Below are positions 55,676 through 64,000 of a stretch of 64,000 bases of DNA, in pieces; positions within the stretch are counted from its first letter, which is position 1, and the number at the start of each line of letters is the position of its first letter. The translations under genes and the position numbers were made by a program. The DNA is taken from positions 2,081,305-2,145,304 of the forward strand of contig JAJEKV010000062.1 of assembly GCA_021234155.1 (NCBI GenBank), in the 5' to 3' direction. A model generated the notes under the pieces. The model saw only the letters and a program-made list of their open reading frames with translations, had not been told where the DNA came from and ran no database searches. The stretch comes from Isoetes taiwanensis. Taxonomy: Eukaryota > Streptophyta > Lycopodiopsida > Isoetales > Isoetaceae.

Positions 55676-56862
55676 TCAAATGAGTTCACCAATATAGTGG
55701 ACCCTAAGGAAATTCTCTATACCTAAACTCCTCACTTTTGTTACTATTTTGGACATTTCTATGGATTTCTTATTCTTCCTTTTTGATTCGCATCCAGTCA
55801 TAGCAGCTGCAAAATGTTCATCTGATGTGAGCAGTATCCCATCCACTGTCTGGCTCGCGACCAAACACTCTGTATACACTTGTGCATCTTTGGGTCTCAA
55901 CATGCCCCTAAAGACTTCGTCATCTACTAGCTCAAGGGCATACAATTGGGCATCCTCAATCTCATTGCGAGACAGTTGATATACCATCACTTTATCATAT
56001 AGCAGTCGGTTGAATGTGATCCATGAGATCCTCAATTGCTTCCGGACCTCGTTGCTCTCACCCGCGATGCTGGGTGTCCAGTATGCGCGCTTTTCTGATA
56101 GCAATTTCTCCACATGATGTGCGTGTATTGGAGATAGTTGGTTTCGCACATAGTTACTGAATCCCCACACATGTGTCCAAAAAAACAACAGAAGAAGACT
56201 GCAAAAAAAAAATTAAAGAGGGGATGGGATTATCAGAGATATTCTAGGCTGGATTATTATGCTGCTCATCGATGACACATAAGACAGCTACAAATTTGCC
56301 ATTCTAGGCAGTCAAAAGCACAATGACAGATCTTTTCAAACAAATGATCCCGTATTTTAGCAATCACGGTAAAGATTCTAAACATTGATGCTAAAATACC
56401 AAAACTCTGCTTAGCACAGAAAGAAACATCATAGAAAGAAACCCCAGCACATCAAGAAACCTGCAAAAACAAACAAATCAATCCAGATTGCATAATTGAA
56501 TTGCATTTTATCGTCGATGGAGACTAAAATAACAACATCCAAGACCTTAAAAATCTTGCAATAGTCCTATTTCTTCACAAAGAACCTGATGCAAGGGCAT
56601 AATAGTTAGAAATAAGGGAAAAATAACGAAGACTACTAAAATCTTTCCAAAATCACCTGCCACGAGAAAAACTTGGATGAAATGGAGCAGCAGAAGCTGT
56701 AAGAAGACGGATTTCATCTATGTGAAAATGTAAGACGACGGATTTAGCACAAAATGGCAGATCAAAGCGAGTGAATGAGAGCGACGGGGTGAAATCCGAA
56801 CATATCAAACCTAGCAGTGCTTGTTGAGATATCGACCTCCACCTAAGCAGCCTAGTCATCAT
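55676..56862 (-). CDS. Two-exon gene, 242 aa, PIN-like C-terminal stretch
   Basis: Exon 1 (56,862-56,657) starts MMTRLLRWRSISQQALLGLI and ends SFSRG plus two bases at a GT donor. A 458-nt intron ends in a strong acceptor (poly-T then gcag). Exon 2 (56,198-55,676) continues in frame as SLLLLFFWTHVWGFSNYVRN and runs 174 codons to its stop. The phase fits exactly, which supports the model. Residues 70-82 are hydrophobic. Residues 173-198 read DAQVYTECLVASQTVDGILL, TSDEHF, like the DA..A....D.ILTSD..F region of PIN-fold nucleases. The earlier PIN acidic residues were not recognised, and the basic, Ser/Leu-rich N-terminus could be a targeting peptide. The family is unknown to me. It is one of the few intact ordinary-looking genes here. 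Confidence 0.5.
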
Positions 56863-56884
56863 ACGGTGGAGGCTCCACCATTGG

Positions 56885-57692
56885 CGACATCCCCTTATGA
56901 TATATTCAACAAAATTTGGACTTATTCAGATTTAATAAATAGCACTTCAAGCATGCCATTATAAGAATATATATTTTGTTTGATTCTTCTTGATTGTTGT
57001 CATTTTTATAAGTGTAAATTATATAAGTTTATCTTTCAATTAAAACTATAGTGGTTATCAAATAATAAACTTGATCTTCAAACTAATCTTCAATTGAATT
57101 TATTTAGAATTAGACATTTCAAGAATATAAAAATTTCAATTTGTAGTGATTTAACAGATTGAAAATTTAGCAATCATGATAATTAAATGAAACCTGAAGC
57201 GATTGACTTAAAACTATTATTAGAATTTCACAATTTACAAACTTTTACATTTTTAAAAATACTTTAAGAAAAGTTTTAGGTTGAAATTAATTAAACGATA
57301 TAAAGTTATTGGTTTAGTAATAACTATTGAATAATTTATTATTGATGAGATAAAATATATTGACATTTAATCAATAATAAACTATTCATTTTTTATTAAA
57401 CATATAAACGTAATCATTTAATTAATTTCAATCTAAAACTTTCTTTAAATATTTTGAAAAGAATAGTATTTTAATTATACGGAGTTATCTTAGATAAAAA
57501 TTTAATTCCAAATAGATCAAACCGAGAATTAGTTTAGAAAGCAATATTAAACTTTAGTAAGTATCATATTTTTTATCTAAATTATTAAAATCAATAAGAG
57601 CTAAAAATACATATAATATTATAATGGCATCCTTGAAGTACATTTATTAGATTTGAATAAGTCCAAATTTTGTTAAATATATCATCCTTTTA
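56885..57692. mobile_element. Long-TIR, AT-rich non-coding element (MITE-like)
   Basis: The left end tgatatattcaacaaaattt, ggacttattcagatttaata is repeated inverted at the right end (taaatatatcatcc at 57,692 leftward), with similarity over about 90 bp. The centre (57,290-57,400) is again inverted-repeat-like (ttattattgat / atcaataataaa). It has no coding capacity. No clear target duplication. It lies just upstream of the gene ending exon 1 at 56,862. Confidence 0.6.
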
Positions 57693-57722
57693 AGGTGATA
57701 ATCGAAACCGTATTTAAGTGAG

Positions 57723-58166
57723 GTGGAGTCGTTACACTGGCTGTGTCTTTTATTCGCAGTGGAGAGGGACAGGACCTACGTGGCAAGTGACTCATCCAAG
57801 AATGCTCTGTTACTGATTCCCAAATGGCGATGCCCTAAACTTCCAAACGGCCATACCCTAAACTTCCGGAAGCTCTTGACGTTCTTGGCTATGGCGCATC
57901 TCACTTCCTTGATGGCTAACTACCCATTCACTACTGGCGACAAAGGAGCCTTTGATGGTGCAACTGAATCAGGCTTTTGGCTCCATCTAAAATTAGTGAT
58001 CTCTATTCTATTCTTGCTGATTGATACGAATTTTTTCAAGTTTTATTTGCATCAGACCATTGCTAACATAGATTTTCAAGTTTTGGCGCCTTCTCTATAT
58101 CGATTCCCTCCAATTTTAGTAATCCAAATCAGGTTCCCTCCTTTGCACAAGCTATTTACACCATAG
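57723..58166 (+). other. Unrecognised 147-residue ORF
   Basis: An open frame beginning MESLHWLCLLFAVERDRTYV between the TIR element and Tigger copy 3. It contains several hydrophobic stretches (HLKLVISILFLLIDTNFF) but no known motif, and nothing in the other Tigger copies corresponds. It may be the untranslated leader of the Tigger element. Confidence 0.25.
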
Positions 58167-58423
58167 ATTTGATGGGCTCTGCTGGATCCTTGACATGGCC
58201 TTCTCTGAGCCTTAGATTCTAGGATGAAGAGGTTTACATGTAACTATAAAAGGGCACAAGCATGCAACGAGTTCTCATCTTCATCTGCATGTTCTAAGAG
58301 CGCCTACCTCTCTTGTTTTTTATTCTGGCTTTCTTTTTCTTTTGCTTTTCTTTTGAAATCTGGCTTTGCTTTTGATTTTTGGCTTTGCTTTTCATTTGCT
58401 TTGTTTCTTGATTCTGGCTTGCC

Positions 58424-59950
58424 ATGAATCTCAGAGGGAACAGAAGCTTTGCCTTTCCTCCTAATGCTACCCCTGAGATTGAAGTTGCTGCCACTGATCC
58501 ACCTGCAATGAATCAAGAAGCCAAGGTCAAAGGCTACTCTCATTTCTCAAAAGACTAGTAATGGAAAAGCTGGAAAGAAGTTGGTCAGGGGGTGCACTAT
58601 GGAATCCCTCAGACCACTTTGAGGAATCATCTCTATGGAAAGAGCAAGAACAAATTTGGGAACATTCCTAAAGGTCTCACAATTGAGGAGGAGCATATCC
58701 TTCTTGAATGGGCCCTTCAATTGGCTGATGAAGGTCGTGCAATTAACTTGGAGATCATGAAACAGAAGGTAGCAGCAATGACCATTAATAGGCCAACTTG
58801 TTTTAAGAATGGACTCCCAGGTAAGAAATGGTGGAAGGGTTTTAGGGGCAGACATCTGGAGGTTACTGTCAGATCAGCACAATGCATTGAGTTGCAAAGA
58901 GAAGTCCTTGACCAGCAAAAATCTAGAGAATTTCTATAATACTTTGAAGAATGTATATTTTGATTTAAATTTGGATGCTTCTAGGATCTGGAATTGTGAT
59001 GAAACAGGGATTCAAGCGGGTTGTAGACCTGGAATGAGGGTAATTTGCAGAAGAGGGCAGCAACATGTAACTGAACATGTTCCTAAAAGTAGAGAGTGGA
59101 TGACAGTGCTGGTCTACGTCAATGCTGCAGGTAAATTCCTTTTAATACAAATGTAAATTGTATCTAGGTTTGCAAATTGTATGGTTTATGGTTTGATGGA
59201 TTGAATCTCTACTTCTATATTGCAGGTAACAAGATTCCAAACTTGTATGTATTCAAAGAAAGGAGAATGAGGGATAACAACCTCTTGGTAGGATGTGAAG
59301 CGGGAGCATCAATGGCTTTTCAGAAAAAAGCTTGGATAACTGATCAGTTATTCGAAGCTTGGCTGGATCATTTTAGAAGGAATGTTCCTGGAGGGGTAAG
59401 TAGAGATAGGCCACATGTTTTGATTTGTGATAGGCATGGTAGCCATGTTAACATGGCTACCATAATGAAAGCTAGAGAAATGGAACTTCAAATTGTTCAA
59501 TTGCCAGCCCATACCTCTCATAAATTGCAGCCACTTGATGTGTCATGTTTTCGCCCTTTCAAGATGAACCTTAGGAAGAAGAGGGCTCATTTTATGCATA
59601 GCAAATATGGTGTTGAGCCAACCAAGGAAGATATGGCAACTATAGTGTCAGATTCCTTGTCCACAGCACTTACTTCCAGCAATATTCAAAATGGATTTCT
59701 TAAAACAGGGATTTGGCCTTGGGCTCCCACAGTTCAAGCAGAGCCATTTGCAGATAGACTTGAAGCTGCTGCTGCAGCTAGAGAAGCTGCAAATGCAGCT
59801 AAGGCAGCAGCAAACAGAGCTCAAGATTCGGCTCATGGAGATGCAGCAGCAGATACAAACGGTGAGCAATTTGTTTTCAGTCTATACTTAATGAACTTTT
59901 AGATGCAAATGCAGGTGGTACAACAACTGCAAATTTACCAACAGGTATAA
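58424..59950 (+). pseudogene. Tigger/pogo-type transposase (copy 3, most complete)
   Basis: ATG at 58,424 (MNLRGNRSFAFPPNATPEIE). A stop near 58,557 and a deletion follow, then the HTH region: TTLRNHLYGKSKNKFG, GLTIEEEHILLEWALQLADE, NGLPGKKWWKGFRGRHLE. A one-base frameshift lies near 58,905. DDE_1 core: SRIWNCDETGIQAGCRPGMR (first Asp), an intron at about 59,131-59,225, then NLYVFKERRMRDNNLLVGCE. The second Asp is in PHVLICDRHGSHVNMAT, where the usual DGH is DRH, and the third is in HKLQPLDVSCFRPFKMNLRK. The C-terminus is an Ala/Gln-rich coiled region. The element's 3' part is cut by Helitron copy B at 59,978. It cannot encode an active enzyme. Confidence 0.85.
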
Positions 59951-59977
59951 ATTAAGTATTATATTGAAGTTTGAACA

Positions 59978-62900
59978 TCTTATATTATAATGTTTTAGCG
60001 TAAGTAAGTAGTGCACCGAGCCCTAGATCTGACGGTCTATGCTTATTTGATCCATCTGACCGTCCACACAAACTCAACCTTTTCTTTTACCCTAAAAAAA
60101 AAACCATAGGCACCTGATCTCGGATCTCCCTGCCCTAGATCGAGATGTGGTGGTTTCTTCTCGATGAATATGTGGCTTCCGCTCTTCTGTTGCTATAGTC
60201 TACTTCTGTGAAAGAAAAGATTGCGACTGATTTTATGGCTATGGCATCGAGACGGCTCTTTCAGAAATCATCGGGCATCTGTATATAGAAGACCATATCT
60301 TACAGCAAACAGACAGACTAGCCACACATTCTGGAATAGGAGCTTCGACCCAAGTCCAAGAAAAGCCCTTTCTTACGGCTGGGTCCAAGAAAATCGACAT
60401 GAAAAAGAAAATCGACAATTTTTTTGTATTGATGCAGTCCAGCATGCTCAAGAGCTCTGCATGTCAAAGTTTGCTGGTTTGTCTGTTTGGCTTTTTATGG
60501 TGGTCTAGAGCGTTTGCATCATGTGCATCTGGATCTGCAAAGGTGGAGGGCCATCCTCGGTTGTTTTGGATTTCCTTGCATGTTCTCCGGTTCAAAGCAT
60601 GGCCAAATTTTGTCCGCAGGTCAGTTTTCTTCTTTTGTAGATATCCCTAAATGATCGTATCAAGGGATCATTTCAAATGACAGTTTTCATTCCGCAATCT
60701 GGTAAGTTTAGTCATTTAGTCTGAATATTACAGACGGTCGTGTTTGGACTGGATTATGTCATACTCAAGCATACTAGGTTCTTGGTGTAAGCAGGTATGT
60801 TTCATGGTTCATATTGGATTTTTATTGCAAATAAGCAAGTCGGAGGTAACTGTTGCTACATCTCTTGCTGAATCCGGTGAGGCAGCAAGCTCAGAATAGT
60901 GCAGGCATAACCAAGAAGCTCTTCCTTTCAGATCGTATTTTTTATTCTAAAAATTCCGAGATAGCCATTCCTTTGGCTGTCTACTTTGGTAATTGCTTGA
61001 GGCTACTTTAGCTCTGAGCTGGCCATGGCATATTTCTTCTGCGTTCATGCAGGCTGGTAGAATGAAATAGGCTTCTGTAAAAACCACCATGGAGACTTCT
61101 ACGAACAATATCGCAGCCACAGGCCTGAGGCTACAAAATCAGAGCAAGCACTAGGCCTGAGGCTACAAAATCAGAGCAAGCACTCTGGTTCCTGCAGCGA
61201 TGAGGATTCTTTTCTTGGTGTCGCGGTACGCAAAAGCTCCTTGCGGTAGGCTGCTTCAAGTACAGGGACAATCTGAGGGGACAATCTGAGGGGACAATAC
61301 AGGCACCCTGGACTACCACAGTCGTCGGATCTGTCAATCCTATGGCCCAGACTGTATGTTAGAGCTTCTTGACACCTCTCGTTTCGATTATGCTCAATTA
61401 TGATTGGGGACGCCTATGATTTTAAGATGTCGAATACGAGTTTGCCTAAGGTTTTGATGGTATATCGAGCCTCTATACGGTTTGGCTTAAGCTTTTAGAA
61501 TATGAAATACGGGGATTCGAACCTCTACCAAAATAACTCAATGTCCTAATACGACTACTTTAACCAATCTAACCAGTGAGCTAATGTGACTATTTTTTAT
61601 CTTAAATCTATGTTTTTTTTTATAATAACCCATTGAATTGTTTTAGGGATATGGTCTATGGTTTCATGAATTATATCTATATTATTATTATTATTATTAT
61701 TATTTGTCTGATGCTCTCTTGGGCCTCGAAAGACCATGGAGCACATGAACCATCTATTTACAACTTTAACAAAAAAGAGCGGTGAGTATCAACCGCCTTA
61801 ATATAAGGTCCTAAAGCCATTGGTGGCATCTGTAACAGAGATAAAAAATTTGTAGCTTTAATCCCAAAACTATCTCTAACCCCCTGTTATTTTGCTACAT
61901 ATTCTAAACGAGGTGCACCCTGGACTACCACAGTCGTCGGATCTATCAATCCTATGGCCCAGACTGTATGTTAGAGCTTCTTGACACCTCTCGTTTCGAT
62001 TATGCTCAATTATGATTGGGGACGCCTATGATTTTAAGATGTCGAATACGAGTTTGCCTAAGGTTTTGATGGTATATCGAGCCTCTATACGGTTTGGCTT
62101 AAGCTTTTAGAATATGAAATACGGGGATTCGAACCTCTACCAAAATAACTCAATGTCCTAATACGACTACTTTAACCAATCTAACCAGTGAGCTAATGTG
62201 ACTATTTTTTATCTTAAATCTATGTTTTTTTTTATAATAACCCATTGAATTGTTTTAGGGATATGGTCTATGGTTTCAAGAATTATATCTATATCAAATC
62301 CCCCTGGAACCCCCTGTTATTTTGCTACATATTTGTTCACGTTTCTTTGATTTGAAGAGCAAGGAGCTTATTTTGAAATAGACACCAAGCAGGTTGTATT
62401 TCAACACAAATGGGCACTTCATTCTCCTTGAAGGGTAATGGGATTAATCAAGAAGATCTTGCTCCATTTCAATAAATCCAATTGAGGCCGGAAGAAAATC
62501 GTAACGTTTTGGTTGTCTTGGCCCACTATTTTGCATAGAACATGGTGTAAGGACTACGCAACTCTTTATATTAGGAGTAGCGTGTAATGTTGCTCTGGTT
62601 TAACTTTTAAAATGCATGCCATTGGATTAACTTATGATTCCTATAGGTTACCAAGTTAAAGTCATTCTTAGCTAATGGGAATGACTGGGAATGACTTTAA
62701 GTTTCATGGGAATTTAATGTAAAGCTGTTCATGGGATCCAACATTTTGATTGTCTTGCAGATGGGCCATGCAAGCTGTTTTGCAGCGAGACTTCAATGGA
62801 TACATGCAGCTCTTTAACATTTTATGGTTTTCCTCCCTGGCTTAAGCCAAAATGATGGAAGGCGGTCTTTCTTTTGCTCCATCAAATGCGATTTGAGGAC

Positions 62901-64000
62901 ATGCTCTCCAATTTACAATTTATTTGTGCTTCAAAAGCTTATAGCAATATCGAAGCATTATTTGTTGGCAGGATATCATGACTTAATAGTGTGAGGCATC
63001 TGCATGTTTAGAAGGTTTGTTTCATACCACTCCAGTTTTTGGTTCCCAAGTATTCTGATAGCACTATCTCTAGAATGGAGTACCCTAAACCATGTTATAT
63101 TTTGACTATGAAATTCACAAAATTATATTTTCTATTTTTGGCATTTACCAGATTGTAAGACAATTACCAGCATTTACCAGATGGAATCATCGGAAGCTCA
63201 AGAGCCTTGAATCCTCAGTTACAAGCTCTAGATCTGGGTGCAAATGGCTCTGTCAGTAAGAGCCATATTCTAGAAAGGTTTATACTTATGGCAGGTACCT
63301 CTTTGCATTGGATCAATATAGACATATAAGCCAGAGTGATATAGATACTTAAAAGCCTGAAAATATAGTTCGTGTTGGTCTGCAATAGTACCTCACGAGC
63401 TGCCAAAGATGAATAAGAGAACAGTTGGCAGATTTGTGAGCTTTGCAATTGCATTCTCTTGAGCAATGGCAAATCTATTCAAACAACATGATTTTTTTCT
63501 TCGTAAGGACAGTATTTTGCTATAAAGGATGATAAATCAATTTACTATTTTCTTTTCGTAGGTCCACTTAGTGCAGAAAGAAACCAATTTGTCTAGATTT
63601 GCAATTAAATTTGTGCTAGATTTTTTTTCATCAATCGCGTTTTAGTACTACCTAAATTACTTGCAAGGTGCTCTTGGCAATGCTTTATTAAATCTGATGT
63701 GGCATGAACGTTATGCCATTGATATGATTTGATGTCTTTGCCATGGATGTATAGAAATGCTATTTTTAATATTAGAGCTCATCAAATACATTTTGGCAGT
63801 CCAACTTTTGCCCTACAACAACTTGGATTTTTATTGCGACTCGAATTACACAAGGTGCATTAAAAGTATTCAAGTATACACAATGGTACCAAATCCTACA
63901 ACATAACAATGACATAGTGACATAGCAATTTAAGTAATCCGATAGGGTAGCAATGCTATAGCCATTTAAGTCCAATCCTATAGCCATTTAAGTCCAATCC
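59978..64000 (+). mobile_element. Non-autonomous Helitron, copy B (3' end beyond window)
   Basis: It starts TCTTATATTATAATGTTT at 59,978, preceded by A, and follows copy A in reverse complement to the window edge. By alignment with copy A its 3' hairpin would lie about 240 bp past 64,000. It differs from A by lacking the 2.7-kb insertion of A and by carrying a 1.0-kb insertion (about 61,313-62,332). It lies in the 3' part of Tigger copy 3. Confidence 0.85.
61313..62332. mobile_element. 1.0-kb insertion in Helitron B with two direct repeats of about 370 bp
   Basis: Copy A has ggacaatacaggc joined directly to attgttcacg (inverted, 35,129-35,137). In B this is split by a segment with two near-identical units starting caccctggactaccacagtc (61,312 and 61,915). 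Between the units are an (att)n tract (61,681-61,706) and a copy of the AACCCCCTGTTATTTTGC terminus (61,879-61,906), which recurs at the right end (62,308-62,332). Direct repeats around a core recall a solo-LTR pair or a tandem duplication of a TIR element. No coding capacity. Confidence 0.65.

Overview
The window reads as repeat-rich nuclear DNA of a land plant. A seed-free plant such as a fern fits best: there are PLS-type PPR pseudogene blocks, a CONSTANS-like B-box, spliceosomal introns, many decayed transposons of almost every class, and few intact genes. The species assignment is inference. No rRNA, convincing tRNA, CRISPR array, bacterial operon or organelle gene was seen.

Layout. 0-10.5 kb: fragments of a Ty1-copia element, a Tigger/pogo-type DDE transposase split by a LINE tail and a small ORF, a LINE on the minus strand that keeps its YADD motif, and a Ty3-gypsy pol remnant. 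10.5-17.5 kb: an L1-type LINE on the minus strand whose centre is replaced by about 2.9 kb of other DNA, including an intact 79-residue secreted cysteine-rich peptide ORF. 17.7-28.5 kb: a second L1-type LINE (plus strand, poly(A) tail at 28,502-28,526) split by about 9 kb of nested insertions. These are a foldback-element fragment, a TIR element carrying a cation/calcium exchanger (CCX) gene fragment, and a GC-rich LINE with a microsatellite tail. 28.5-30.1 kb: a second Tigger copy.

30.2-36.5 kb is a complete non-autonomous Helitron on the minus strand (TC start, hairpin, CTAG end). An opposite-strand copy begins at 59,978 and runs off the window end. Together they look like a large inverted repeat. 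The first copy holds a 2.7-kb insertion carrying exons of an ABC1/ADCK-type kinase gene, and the second holds a different 1.0-kb insertion. 37-42.07 kb is a CACTA-like DNA transposon with palindromic ACGTCG..CGACGT subterminal repeats, a CACTACAAGA-type right terminus and a largely intact multi-exon ORF resembling the plant Ptta/En/Spm (Transposase_24) family. 42.4-54 kb is a second Helitron cluster. A 2.9-kb Helitron (46,082-48,972) carries an auxilin-type J-domain gene fragment, a CONSTANS B-box fragment and a PPR pseudogene lie beside it, further Helitron ends occur at 43,055, 53,107 and 53,956, and a 1.6-kb retroposon has a perfect 14-bp target duplication.

55.7-56.9 kb holds the best candidate ordinary gene: a two-exon, 242-residue minus-strand ORF with a PIN-like C-terminal stretch. 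A TIR element follows, then a third Tigger copy (58.4-59.95 kb), into whose 3' part the second Helitron copy inserted. The theme of the window is serial capture of host gene fragments (CCX exchanger, ABC1 kinase, auxilin J-domain, possibly PPR and CONSTANS-like) by Helitrons and TIR elements, with several small secreted-peptide ORFs surviving between them.
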